Below are positions 52,982 through 61,566 of a stretch of DNA of 64,000 nt, piece by piece (the stretch's first letter is position 1; each line of letters begins with the position of its first letter). The notes under the pieces were generated by a model, which saw nothing but the letters and a program-made list of their open reading frames with translations, was not told the DNA's origin and made no database searches. Both the position numbers and the translations under genes were made by a program. The DNA is from JBEKYD01 sp052148435 (GTDB lineage Bacteria; Acidobacteriota; Terriglobia; Bryobacterales; Bryobacteraceae): positions 1-64,000 of the forward strand of contig JBKQIF010000039.1 of assembly GCA_052148435.1 (NCBI GenBank), written 5' to 3'.

Positions 52982-55792
52982 ATGGAACAGGAGTCCACCG
53001 CCTGTCGCGGGGCAACGGTCAAATTGTTCCAGCAGGCCAAGGATATTTTGAATCACTCACTCGAATTTTATTTCTTAATGTCGTGGATGATCCTGGGCGC
53101 CGGCGCCTCCACCGCCCCCGCCCCCGTCTACACCATCGCCACCATCGCCGGCTCCGGCTCCCTGGGAGACGGCGGACCGGCCACCGCGGCCCAGATCGGA
53201 GCCATTCAAGGGATTGCGGTCGATTTGTCCGGTAACGTTTATCTCTCCGATACCGATCACCAGCGCGTCCGCAAGATCGACATCGCCGGAACGATTACCA
53301 CCATTGCCGGAACCGGCGTCGCGGGCTATGGCGGCGATGGCGGCCCGGCGGCAGCGGCCGAGCTCAACTTGCCCTACGGCCTGGCGGTGGATCTCGCGGG
53401 TGACGTGTATGTTGCCGACCTGGGCAATAACCGCGTGCGGAAGATTTCGCCGCAGGGGGCGATCGCCACCGTGGCCGGCACTGGAACGGCAGGTTCGGCC
53501 GGGGACGGCGGCCTGGCGATGAACGCGCAGTTGAACGCACCGCGCAACCTGCTCGTAGATAGCCTGGGCAACCTTTACATTTCCGAATTCAGCGGTCACC
53601 GCGTCCGCAAGGTGACCGCCGGCGTTATTGCGACTTTCGCCGGCACGGGAGTGGCCGGATTCCGCGGCGATGGCGGTTTGGCGATTGGGGCCGAGCTGGA
53701 CTATCCGGCCGGCCTGGCGATGGACGCCACCGGCGCACTGTACGTGGCGGATTCCGGCAACCAGCGCGTACGCAAGATCTTCAATAGCGTGATCGGCACC
53801 GTGCTGGGCGGCGTTTCCGCCACCGAACTGGCTACGCCCATTACGGTGGCCGTGGATCGGAGCCTCACGCTCTATGTTGCCGACGGCAGCGACACCGTTC
53901 ACAGTTGCAGCCTGGCGGGTGTCTGGAAAGTGGTGGCGGGCATCGGGGCCGTGGGATTCTCGGGCGATGGCGGCCCGGCCAGCCTGGCCGCCTTGACCAT
54001 GCCGCGCGATCTGGCCTTCGACCTGGCCGGCGACCTGTTCCTGGCCGACGGCGTCCGCATTCGCGAGATCGACGGGCAGGGGGTGATCGAAACCGTGGCG
54101 GGCGACGATTACCTGCACGCGTTGGGCGACAATGGTCCCGCCCAAGACGCCATTCTGCTCGACCCCAACTCGGTGGCGTTGGACTCGGCGGGAAGCCTGT
54201 ATATTGCCGATTCGGGAACCAATCGGGTGCGCCAGATCCTACCCTCGGGAGTGATTCAGACTTTTGCCGGAACCGGCGACGCCGGCTACAACCGGGATGG
54301 CGGAACGGCGGTGACGGCAGCCTTGAACGCTCCGCTGGGAGTCGCGGCCGGTGCCGAAGCCAGTCTCGTCATCGCCGACAGCGGCAATCAGCGGGTTCGA
54401 CTGGTAGCGGCCAGTTTGCTCATTCAGACCGTAGCCGGAAGCGGCACGGCCGGACAGGGACCGGCCGGGTTGCCCGCCGCCAAGACCAATCTGGACGGGC
54501 CGGGCGGGGTTTGCAGCGATGGCGGGAACAACATTTATGTGGCCGATACGCTCAACAATCGGGTGCTGCGGATACCCGCGGGAGGTGTGGCGGCGGCGGC
54601 CGCGGGGGCCGGTTTCTCGGCCGGCTATACCGGCGACGGCGGCCCCGCCGCACAAGCGGAACTGAACCAACCGAGTGCTTGTGCGGTGGACGCCTCCGGG
54701 AATCTGTTTATCGCCGACACCGGCAATCACGCCATCCGCGAGGTAACCACCGACGGCCAAATCCACACCGTGGCCGGAACCGGAACCGCCGGCAACAGCG
54801 GCGATGAAGGTCCGGCGACCGCCGCGGCTTTGAATGCACCCGCCGGCGTGGCGGTGGACGCGTACGGCGACGTGTATATTACCGATACCGGCAATCAACA
54901 ACTGCGTCTGATCACCGCCGACGGCATTCTGCACACGATCGCCGGCCAGGGCACGGCGGGGTTTGCCGGCGATGGAGGGAGCGCGCTCTCAGCGCTCCTC
55001 AACGCTCCCGCCGGCTTGTGCCTGGATGGCGCTGGCGACGTCTACTTCGCCGATCGCGGCAACAATCGCGTGCGCATGCTGATTCCGGGCACGCCGGTGA
55101 CGGCGGTCTCGCTGGCGCCGTCCGTATCGGTGTCCAGCGCCGCCAGCCTTGTGCCCGGCAGCGTGGCGCCGGGCGAACTGGTCACCATCGCGGGCGACGG
55201 CATCGGTCCGGCCGTGGGCGTGCTCGGAACGATCGGCGCCGGTGGCTCGATGGTCACGGCTTTGGGCGGCGTGGAAGTGGATTTCGACGGCGTGCCGGCC
55301 CCGCTGCTTTACGTCCAGGCCAGCCAGCTCAACGCCCAGGTTCCGTACACCGTGGCAGCCAGCGCCATCACCCAGATCGCCGTCCGATACCAGGGGCAGG
55401 TGGTGGGCTCGGCGCTGGAAACGGTGGCGCAGGCGGCGCCCGGACTGTTTCCCGTGGCGATCAACCAGGACGGCAGCATCAATTCCGCCCTTTCGCCCGC
55501 GCCCGCCGGCAGCGTGGTGACCCTGTTCGGCACCGGCGAAGGCCTCACCAACGGACCGAACCAGGCCGGGCAGCCCGCCACTGCGCCTTACCCGCAGCCG
55601 CTGCTCGCGGCCGGCGTCTCTCTAGGGGGCGTAACCAGTTTGCCGCTGCTGTATGCCGGAAGCGCGCCGGGTGCGGTCGGGCTGCTGCAAGTAAACTGTA
55701 CGCTGCCGAGCAACGCGGCCAGCGGTATGTACTCCGTGGTGCTGAGCGTGGGCAGTTTCCTTTCGCCCTCCGTGAGCCTCTGGATCAAATAG
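52982..55792 (+). CDS. Secreted NHL-repeat protein with TIGR03437-like C-terminal domain
   Basis: About 936 residues from ATG 52982; TTG 53048 (AAGGA upstream) or ATG 53078 are alternative starts because the N-terminal export signal is ambiguous. Twelve NHL-type repeats of ~54 residues follow (consensus IxTVAGTGxAGxxGDGGPA, then LNxPxGVAVDxxGNVYIADT and GNxRVRKI), enough for two six-bladed propellers; the fifth is shortened. The last ~225 residues form a Solibacter-type domain (APGELVTIAGDGIGP, LNAQVPYTV, GSVVTLFGTGEGLTNGPNQ). It is probably a cell-surface or extracellular binding protein. No catalytic site is visible. Confidence 0.9.
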   Translation: MEQESTACRGATVKLFQQAKDILNHSLEFYFLMSWMILGAGASTAPAPVYTIATIAGSGSLGDGGPATAAQIGAIQGIAVDLSGNVYLSDTDHQRVRKIDIAGTITTIAGTGVAGYGGDGGPAAAAELNLPYGLAVDLAGDVYVADLGNNRVRKISPQGAIATVAGTGTAGSAGDGGLAMNAQLNAPRNLLVDSLGNLYISEFSGHRVRKVTAGVIATFAGTGVAGFRGDGGLAIGAELDYPAGLAMDATGALYVADSGNQRVRKIFNSVIGTVLGGVSATELATPITVAVDRSLTLYVADGSDTVHSCSLAGVWKVVAGIGAVGFSGDGGPASLAALTMPRDLAFDLAGDLFLADGVRIREIDGQGVIETVAGDDYLHALGDNGPAQDAILLDPNSVALDSAGSLYIADSGTNRVRQILPSGVIQTFAGTGDAGYNRDGGTAVTAALNAPLGVAAGAEASLVIADSGNQRVRLVAASLLIQTVAGSGTAGQGPAGLPAAKTNLDGPGGVCSDGGNNIYVADTLNNRVLRIPAGGVAAAAAGAGFSAGYTGDGGPAAQAELNQPSACAVDASGNLFIADTGNHAIREVTTDGQIHTVAGTGTAGNSGDEGPATAAALNAPAGVAVDAYGDVYITDTGNQQLRLITADGILHTIAGQGTAGFAGDGGSALSALLNAPAGLCLDGAGDVYFADRGNNRVRMLIPGTPVTAVSLAPSVSVSSAASLVPGSVAPGELVTIAGDGIGPAVGVLGTIGAGGSMVTALGGVEVDFDGVPAPLLYVQASQLNAQVPYTVAASAITQIAVRYQGQVVGSALETVAQAAPGLFPVAINQDGSINSALSPAPAGSVVTLFGTGEGLTNGPNQAGQPATAPYPQPLLAAGVSLGGVTSLPLLYAGSAPGAVGLLQVNCTLPSNAASGMYSVVLSVGSFLSPSVSLWIK

Positions 55793-55819
55793 ACCCGCGC
55801 CAGCGGTTATCATGCTTTT

Positions 55820-56614
55820 GTGACGGCCTCGCGCGTGGCGTTGACTATCGCCGGCTCCGACCCCAGCGGCGGGGCCGGAATTCAGGCGGATCTCAAGACC
55901 TTTCATCAATTCGGCGTTTACGGTGAGGCCGTTCTCACCCTCATCACCGTACAGAACAGCGTGCGCTCGTCGCGCGTGGAAGTGCTGGCGCCGGACCTGG
56001 TGGCCGAACAGATTGCAGCCGTGTTGGAAGATATGCCGCCCGACGCCGCCAAGACCGGGGCGCTGGGTTCGGCGGCGGTGGTGCGGGTGGTGGCGGAAGC
56101 CGCGCGCGGTTTCGCGTTCCCCCTAGTGGTCGACCCGGTCATGGACGGCAAGCACGGCCTGGCATTCGCCGGGGGCGACACCTTGTCGGTGTTGCGTGCC
56201 GAGCTATTGCCCCTCGCTGCGCTGCTGACACCGAACCTGGCCGAAGCCGAAGCGCTGACCGGCATGCGAATCGCCTCGCCCGAAGACATGCGGCGTGCGG
56301 CGCGCGAGTTGATCCGCCTTGGCGCCCAGGCCGTGCTGATTAAAGGCGGCCATTTGGCGGGCGAGCCGCTGGATATCGGCTTTGACGGCCAGAGCTTCCG
56401 GGAATTTTCCGGCGAACGAATCGCTACCCGCCACACGCATGGTACGGGCTGCACCTACTCAGCCGCGATTACCGCCGGCCTGGCGCGCGGCGTCCCTCTG
56501 TGGGAAGCGGTCGCGGCGGCCCGCCGTTTCGTCCAGGAGGCGATTCGCACCAACCCCGGATTAGGCCACGGCAACGGCCCGCTGAATCACCACGCCGATG
56601 CAGGGTTGGCATGA
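55820..56614 (+). CDS. thiD: Hydroxymethylpyrimidine/phosphomethylpyrimidine kinase
   Basis: A 264-residue ribokinase-fold kinase starting at GTG 55820. Motifs: ALTIAGSDPSGGAGIQADLKTF, VVDPVMDGKHG, LTPNLAEAEALTG, AVLIKGGHL and the anion-hole/catalytic THGTGCTYSAAI. It phosphorylates HMP and HMP-phosphate in thiamine synthesis. It stands alone with only 27 nt of upstream spacer, so no TPP riboswitch is possible there. A small HMA-like ORF follows. Confidence 0.95.
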   Translation: MTASRVALTIAGSDPSGGAGIQADLKTFHQFGVYGEAVLTLITVQNSVRSSRVEVLAPDLVAEQIAAVLEDMPPDAAKTGALGSAAVVRVVAEAARGFAFPLVVDPVMDGKHGLAFAGGDTLSVLRAELLPLAALLTPNLAEAEALTGMRIASPEDMRRAARELIRLGAQAVLIKGGHLAGEPLDIGFDGQSFREFSGERIATRHTHGTGCTYSAAITAGLARGVPLWEAVAAARRFVQEAIRTNPGLGHGNGPLNHHADAGLA

Positions 56615-56653
56615 GCTGGCCAGGCTGTTTCGGTCTGGTATTCTGGAATTTCC

Positions 56654-56869
56654 ATGACGAAGATCGAGAAGCGCTTCCGCCTGTTGAAGCCGCCCGATGA
56701 AACCGCGCTGGCGCGCCTGGCCCAGGCTCATGCGCTCTACGGCATCCAGAAGCTGGCCCTCGCGCCTACCCTCGATACCCTGACCGTGGAATACGATGCC
56801 ACCCGCCTCCGCCCGGCCGAAGTGGAGTCGGCTCTGGCCGCCGCTGGAGTGGACGCCGAGCCGCTGTAG
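56654..56869 (+). CDS. Small HMA-fold-like protein lacking the CxxC motif
   Basis: A 71-residue protein. The pattern KRFRLLKPPDETALARLAQAH...GIQKLALAPTLDTLTVEYD followed by RPAEVESALAAAGVD follows the beta-alpha-beta-beta-alpha layout of heavy-metal-associated domains, but the metal-binding Cys pair is absent. It lies 39 nt downstream of thiD on the same strand. Function unknown. Confidence 0.7.
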   Translation: MTKIEKRFRLLKPPDETALARLAQAHALYGIQKLALAPTLDTLTVEYDATRLRPAEVESALAAAGVDAEPL

Positions 56870-56939
56870 ACTGGTTCCCATTGCGCCCGACCAGCGTCCG
56901 CAGGTCGGCTAGCATAGCTGTCGCGATGAAAACTGGAGC

Positions 56940-57024
56940 TAAGCCAAAAGCCGCGCTTGTTGAACGTAACGATGAAGTCGCTGTGGCTCGCAATAGCGGC
57001 TGCCAGCACCAAAGGTATTGAGGA
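56940..57024 (-). pseudogene. Remnant of a PIN-domain gene
   Basis: The minus strand reads LVLAAAIASHSDFIVTFNKR then GFW, matching the VLAAA...AD.IVTFN..DF segment of PIN-domain toxin ribonucleases. The sequence upstream is repeat DNA and the downstream frame loses similarity, so only ~28 codons remain. It sits directly against the dispersed repeat that begins at 57028. Confidence 0.5.
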
Positions 57025-57027
57025 AAC

Positions 57028-57222
57028 TTGGCTGACCCGACTTATCGGGAATCGGTGCGGGAAACTAGGCGGAAGAAACGCTCGTCTTTGTCGTCTGCCA
57101 GGCTGTTGTGGCCTGGCGAGGGCCTGACCACAAAAACCAATGGTCTGTCCAGGTCTGTCCAGGTCTGTCCCACCTCCGGATCGCCGAAACCTGGCTCAAC
57201 CCAAAATCCACGAGGTCAGGAG
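57028..57222. repeat. Dispersed intergenic repeat, copy 2 (longest)
   Basis: Left part (57028-57130) is collinear with 22625-22727. It is followed by three tandem 10-mers GGTCTGTCCA (57142-57171, last one ending C), then CTGGCTCAACCCAAAATCC (57189-57207), which recurs at 33978-34015. It lies between the PIN remnant and the Gfo/Idh/MocA gene. No ORF of coding character is present. Confidence 0.65.
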
Positions 57223-57310
57223 CGGCACTGCGACCACGAGTGGGCTGCGCCACCAGGGCGACGCCCCACCGCCAAACGCTATAATCGGGTTTACTAACGG
57301 AGCGTTCCGC

Positions 57311-58519
57311 ATGCAGTCACGGCGTATTTTTATCAGCCAGGTAGCCACCGGATTGGCCGGCACGCTGGCATCTTCCGGGGTACTCGGCGCCAACGACCGG
57401 ATTCGCGTCGGCATCATCGGCGCCGGTGCGCGCGGCTCGGAGATTCTCCGGCAGGCCATCGATTGCGTCAATGTCGAATGCGTGGGCGCGGCCGACGTCT
57501 ACACCCGCCGCTTGGAGGAAGTGAAAGGGATCGAACCGGCCGCCAAAACCTATCTCGACTACCGCCGCCTGCTGGAAGACACCTCGATCGACGCCGTGCT
57601 CATCGCCACGCCCCAGCACCTCCACGCGGAACACTTCATCGCCGCGCTCGATGCCGGCAAGCACGTCTACCAGGAAAAGACCATGGCCTTCACCCCGGAA
57701 CACGCGCGGACGATGCGCGCCGCGGTGGAGCGCGCCGGCGCGGGACGCGTCGTCCAGATCGGCCACCAGTGGACCTCCAGCGGTCCGGCCGCCGACGCCG
57801 CCCGGTTCCTCCGGCCCGAACTGATGGGCCGCATCACCGCCATCGAAGCCCACATGTACCGCAACACGCCGCGCGGCAAGCCCCAGTGGTCGCGGCCGGT
57901 CTATCCCGACATGACCGCCGAAAACATTTTGTGGAAGTCGTTTCTGGGGGACGCACCGGAGCACCCGTTCGACCCCAACCGTTACATCAACTGGCGCTTC
58001 TTCTGGGATTACTCCGGCGGCAACGTTTACGAGAACATGTGCCACCAACTGGCCTTCTGGTATAAAGCGCTGAACCTGGCGATTCCCCGCAAAGTCACCA
58101 TGACCGGCGGCCTGTATCTCTGGAAGGACGGCCGCGAGGTGCCCGACACCATGAGCGTCGCCATGGAACACGAAGAGGAAATCCTGTTCAGTTGGGTATC
58201 CGGTTTCGGCAACGATTCGCTGGGCGTGGACGAAAGCGTACTCGGCACCGACGGCAGCATTTCGCACACGCCCCAGAGCATTCGCTATGCCCCGCAGAAG
58301 GTCAACCGCCGCGATGGCAACGAAATGCTGGGCGCCACCCGCGCCGATCCCAAGGCCCACATGCAGAATTTTCTGGATGTCATTCGCGGCTCCGCCCGCC
58401 AGGTGAACTGTCCGTTCGAGTTGGGCTACCGCGTGTCCATCGCCTGCCGGATGGCCGTCGCCAGCTTCCGGGAACAGCGCAGCGTGAGCTGGGACGCGGT
58501 TCGCGGCGAAATCGTGTAG
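57311..58519 (+). CDS. Gfo/Idh/MocA-family oxidoreductase with Tat signal
   Basis: Start at ATG 57311 gives 402 residues beginning with a Tat signal (QSRRIFISQVATG). The N-terminal Rossmann domain has RVGIIGAGARGSEILRQA, DAVLIATPQHLHAEHFIAAL and the EK dipeptide of HVYQEKTMA, the catalytic Lys motif of the family. A C-terminal alpha/beta substrate domain follows, with ENMCHQLAFWYKAL containing the conserved His. It is an NAD(P)-dependent sugar or glycoside oxidoreductase acting in the periplasm, a type expanded in Acidobacteriota and Planctomycetota and used in 3-keto-sugar routes. Substrate unknown. Confidence 0.92.
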   Translation: MQSRRIFISQVATGLAGTLASSGVLGANDRIRVGIIGAGARGSEILRQAIDCVNVECVGAADVYTRRLEEVKGIEPAAKTYLDYRRLLEDTSIDAVLIATPQHLHAEHFIAALDAGKHVYQEKTMAFTPEHARTMRAAVERAGAGRVVQIGHQWTSSGPAADAARFLRPELMGRITAIEAHMYRNTPRGKPQWSRPVYPDMTAENILWKSFLGDAPEHPFDPNRYINWRFFWDYSGGNVYENMCHQLAFWYKALNLAIPRKVTMTGGLYLWKDGREVPDTMSVAMEHEEEILFSWVSGFGNDSLGVDESVLGTDGSISHTPQSIRYAPQKVNRRDGNEMLGATRADPKAHMQNFLDVIRGSARQVNCPFELGYRVSIACRMAVASFREQRSVSWDAVRGEIV

Positions 58520-58562
58520 GCCGGTGGATTTCGACAGGGTGCGCAAGTCCCCAAGAGTTGCG

Positions 58563-58622
58563 GGATCCTCGTCGAAGGAAGGCCGACCGGGGGCGGCCGC
58601 AGACCAGGAGGTCCGCCCCACC
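58563..58622. repeat. Short dispersed repeat, copy 1
   Basis: TCGTCGAAGGAAGGCCGACC...AGGAGGTCCGCCCCACCAAG shares two blocks (AAGGCCGACCGGG and AGGTCCGCCC(C/A)ACCAAG) with 63437-63475. Between the blocks this copy has an extra ~15 nt. It lies in the spacer before the MeaB-like gene. Confidence 0.5.
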
Positions 58623-58633
58623 AAGTTTCGGCG

Positions 58634-59425
58634 ATGGGACATAAGCTGGTGAATATAACTCCGTACGTGACTGACAGTGCCCGACACATTCGCTCCGGCG
58701 ATTTGCGGAGCTTGGCGCGCGCCATCACCGCGGTGGAAAACCGCACCGGGGAGGGCGCCGCGATTCTGGCCGCACTGGCGCCGTTCGCCGGCCACGCGCG
58801 CATCGCCGGCATCACCGGGCCGCCGGGCGCGGGCAAGAGCACGCTGATCGACGCCCTCGCGCGCCACCTGCGCCGGCAGTCGAAGAGCGTGGCCGTACTC
58901 GCCATCGACCCTTCCAGCCGCATCACCGGCGGGGCCATACTGGGCGACCGCATCCGCATGCAGCGGCACTCGGGCGACGCGGGTGTGTTCATTCGCTCCG
59001 TAGCCACGCGTGGAACCTCGGGCGGCGTGGCCGCTGCCACCGCCGACCTGGTTCGCCTGCTCGATGGCGCCGGCCGCGACGCAGTGCTGGTGGAGACCGT
59101 GGGCGTGGGCCAGGACGAGACCGAAATCGCCGCCTTGGTACCGGTTACCGTGGTGGTGCTGGCGCCCGGAATGGGCGACGACGTGCAAGCCCTCAAGGCG
59201 GGCATCATGGAAATCGCCAACGTATTCGTCGTCAACAAGTCCGATCAGCCGGGCGCGGATCGCCTGGCGGCGGAAGTGCGCGGCATGCTGGACCTCGGGA
59301 CCGGCTCCGGTCGCGCCGCGCGCCCGCCCGTGCTCGGGACCGTGGCCAGCCAGGATCGGGGAATTTCCGAGTTGTGGGAAGCTATCGAACAGGCCTGGGC
59401 CGGCGCCACGCCGCGCCGGGCCTAA
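58634..59425 (+). CDS. meaB: MeaB/ArgK-like P-loop GTPase (short form)
   Basis: A 263-residue GTPase with MeaB family motifs: GITGPPGAGKSTLIDAL (P-loop), AIDPSSRITGGAILGDRIRM, FIRSVATRGTSGGVA, LVETVGVGQDE, VLAPGMGDDVQALKAGIMEIA and VNKSD for guanine. Usual MeaB proteins are ~320-330 residues; here the C-terminal helical dimerisation arm is missing. MeaB protects and reloads adenosylcobalamin-dependent acyl-CoA mutases. No mutase gene is in this window. It is followed by the MTA phosphorylase gene after 15 nt. Confidence 0.9.
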   Translation: MGHKLVNITPYVTDSARHIRSGDLRSLARAITAVENRTGEGAAILAALAPFAGHARIAGITGPPGAGKSTLIDALARHLRRQSKSVAVLAIDPSSRITGGAILGDRIRMQRHSGDAGVFIRSVATRGTSGGVAAATADLVRLLDGAGRDAVLVETVGVGQDETEIAALVPVTVVVLAPGMGDDVQALKAGIMEIANVFVVNKSDQPGADRLAAEVRGMLDLGTGSGRAARPPVLGTVASQDRGISELWEAIEQAWAGATPRRA

Positions 59426-59440
59426 ACAGGAGACTGAACT

Positions 59441-60301
59441 TTGCACGCGGAAATCGGAATCATCGGCGGTAGCGGGCTCTATTCCATGCCCGGATTTGAA
59501 GAGCAGGAAGAGGTTATGCTGGAAACGCCCTTCGGCGCGCCCTCGGATAACTATGTGCTGGGGACGCTGGCCGGCCGCAAGGTGGCGTTTCTGGCGCGGC
59601 ACGGCCGCGGGCACCGGTATTCGCCCTCGGAGCTGAATTTTCGCGCCAACATTTACGGCATGAAGCGGCTGGGCGTGGAGCGCATCCTTTCGCTCAGCGC
59701 GGTGGGCTCGCTCAAGGAGGAGCACAAGCCTCTCGATTTCGTGATTCCCGACCAGTTTGTGGACCGCACTCTGGGACGCGCGTCCACCTTCTTCGGGGAG
59801 GGCCTCGTCGCTCACGTCAGCTTCGCCGACCCGGTCTGCCCGCAGTTGAGCCAGGTGGTGAGCGATGCCTGCCAGGCAGCCGGAGTCGCGGCCACCCGCG
59901 GCGGCACCTACCTGTGCATGGAAGGCCCGGCGTTTTCCACCAAGGCCGAATCGTTCTTATATCGAAGCTGGGGCATGGATGTCATCGGCATGACCAATCT
60001 CACCGAGGCCAAGCTGGCGCGCGAAGCGGAAATCTGTTACGTCACCGTGGCCATGGTGACCGATTACGACTGCTGGCACGAAGAGCACGACGCCGTCACC
60101 GTGACTCAGATCATCGCCACCCTCAATAAGAACGCCGAGAACGCCTGTAAAGTGATTGCTGAAGCCGTGGCGCGCACGCCGGCCGAACGCGCCTGCAAGT
60201 GCGGCTCGGCGCTCGCCCACGCCATTATTACCGACCGCAAGCTGGTGCCGGACACGACGCGTCATAAACTGGGGATCCTGGTTGATAAGTACTTCGTGTA
60301 A
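59441..60301 (+). CDS. mtnP: S-methyl-5'-thioadenosine phosphorylase
   Basis: A 286-residue PNP-family enzyme starting at TTG 59441, with AGGAGA 7 nt upstream. Motifs: IGIIGGSGLYSMPGFEE, FLARHGRGHRYSPSELNFRANI, LSAVGSLKEE, LCMEGPAFSTKAES and GMTNLTEAKLAREAEICY. It cleaves methylthioadenosine to adenine and methylthioribose-1-phosphate in methionine salvage. The next gene overlaps its 3' end. Confidence 0.96.
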   Translation: MHAEIGIIGGSGLYSMPGFEEQEEVMLETPFGAPSDNYVLGTLAGRKVAFLARHGRGHRYSPSELNFRANIYGMKRLGVERILSLSAVGSLKEEHKPLDFVIPDQFVDRTLGRASTFFGEGLVAHVSFADPVCPQLSQVVSDACQAAGVAATRGGTYLCMEGPAFSTKAESFLYRSWGMDVIGMTNLTEAKLAREAEICYVTVAMVTDYDCWHEEHDAVTVTQIIATLNKNAENACKVIAEAVARTPAERACKCGSALAHAIITDRKLVPDTTRHKLGILVDKYFV

Positions 60302-61478
60302 CGCGCTTGCCCGGGAGGTGCTGTCCCGCGCGGTGGCGGGAAGGCCTCCCAAGCTGCTACCCCGCGCGTTGGTGGAGGAGCCCTGCAACCAGGCCCTGTT
60401 CGGAGTGCTGGCCGAAGGACTGGCCGACCTTTTCGAACCGCGCCTGTGCGATGTGTACGCCAGATTGTTCGCGCAAGCCTTGGAGCACGCCGAGCCCAGC
60501 CTGGACGCGGCCTCGCTGGTGGCCCGCTATGAGCGCGTGCGTCAACCCCGGCCGGTGGCCAGGGAACCGCGCCAGGTGTTCGTGCTTTCGCGCGTGACCT
60601 TGGGCGCGGACGTGGCTGTCACCAGTGTTTTGCTTTCCGCCGCCAAAAGCCGCTTCCCCCGCTCGGCAATCGTCTTCGTGGGGCCGGAGAAAAACTTTGA
60701 GCTGTTTGTCGGCGATCCCCGTTTGCGCCACGCTCCGGTGGAATACGTGCGCGGCAATCTGCGCGACCGTCTGGCAGCCTGGAAGGAACTGCGCGATCTT
60801 GTGAGCGCCAAGACCGCGCTGGTGATCGACCCCGATTCGCGCCTCACCCAGCTTGGTCTGCTGCCGGTCTGCGCCGAAGAGCGCTATCACCTGTTCGAAA
60901 GTCGCGCCTATGGCGGCGACAGCGGCCGCGCGCTGAGCGAGCTGGCGGCGCGCTGGGCGGCCGACACGTTCGGTGTCCCCGGCGCCGAACCCTATCTGGC
61001 GCTGGGCCCGCTGCCGCCCGAGCCCCCGCTCATCGCCGTCAGCCTGGGCGTGGGCGACAACCCGAATAAGCGGCTGCCCGGCCCTTTCGAAGCGGATTTG
61101 CTGCGCATGCTGGCCGCCACCGGCCTCGCTCTGTGCGTCGACAAAGGAGCCGGCGGCGCCGAAGCCGCCCGCGTGATCGAGGCCGTGGCAAGCGCCGGAG
61201 TGAAGGTGCGTTTCTGGGAAGGATCTTTCGCCGGGTTCGCCGCCATCGTGGCCCAGAGCCGCTTGTATGTGGGCTACGATTCCGCCGGGCAGCACGCCGC
61301 CGCGGCTTCCGCCGTGCCGCTGATCTGTATCTTCGCCGGCTTCCCTTCCGCGCGCATGTTCGACCGCTGGCGCCCGGTGGGCCCGCACGCGGCCGTCATT
61401 CGCGTCGATCGCCCCGATCCGAACGAAGTCCTGGCGAAGGTCCGCGTGGCCATCGCCAGATGGCAAGCGGTCGTGTAG
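60282..61478 (+). CDS. Glycosyltransferase family 9-like protein
   Basis: The start is uncertain: TTG 60282, overlapping the MTA phosphorylase gene by 20 nt, gives 398 residues; GTG 60318 is an alternative. From ~residue 95 the sequence looks like a GT-B fold: VFVLSRVTLGADVAVTSVLLSAA at the N-lobe start, then LIAVSLGVGDNPNKRLPGPFE and a late SRLYVGYDSAGQHAAAASAVPLICIF, resembling the donor-binding DSGPMHLAAA region of heptosyltransferases. The conserved Asp of that region is kept (YDSAGQHAAA). Acceptor and donor are unknown. Confidence 0.75.
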   Translation: MISTSCNALAREVLSRAVAGRPPKLLPRALVEEPCNQALFGVLAEGLADLFEPRLCDVYARLFAQALEHAEPSLDAASLVARYERVRQPRPVAREPRQVFVLSRVTLGADVAVTSVLLSAAKSRFPRSAIVFVGPEKNFELFVGDPRLRHAPVEYVRGNLRDRLAAWKELRDLVSAKTALVIDPDSRLTQLGLLPVCAEERYHLFESRAYGGDSGRALSELAARWAADTFGVPGAEPYLALGPLPPEPPLIAVSLGVGDNPNKRLPGPFEADLLRMLAATGLALCVDKGAGGAEAARVIEAVASAGVKVRFWEGSFAGFAAIVAQSRLYVGYDSAGQHAAAASAVPLICIFAGFPSARMFDRWRPVGPHAAVIRVDRPDPNEVLAKVRVAIARWQAVV

Positions 61479-61486
61479 CGATCTCA

Positions 61487-61535
61487 AGTCGTGGCGCAGG
61501 CTGTCAAGCCTGGCTGTCGAGCCCGCGCCACGATT
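61487..61535. repeat. Palindromic GTGGCGC...GCGCCAC element
   Basis: CGTGGCGC (61490-61497) pairs with GCGCCACG (61525-61532), extendable by three more pairs with one mismatch. A nested hairpin CAGGCT-GTCA-AGCCTG lies at 61497-61512. The ends match the 184-bp element at 51832-52015. It may terminate transcription of the preceding glycosyltransferase gene. Confidence 0.55.
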
Positions 61536-61566
61536 TGAAAGACCTGCAATCGGGCTATATTGAGTC

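Noticed and set aside
53100..55080. Regularly spaced DNA repeats that might suggest a CRISPR or tandem array
   Set aside because: The ~160-bp periodicity is in frame and encodes NHL propeller units.
55793..55819. A TPP riboswitch upstream of thiD
   Set aside because: Only 27 nt separate it from the previous gene, and no THI-box sequence is visible.
57142..57171. Three tandem GGTCTGTCCA 10-mers as a possible iteron or CRISPR-like array
   Set aside because: Only three short units, inside a dispersed repeat; no replication or cas genes nearby.
57317..59815. An 832-codon antisense ORF opposite the oxidoreductase, MeaB and MTA phosphorylase genes
   Set aside because: Spans three well-supported plus-strand genes and shows no family signature.
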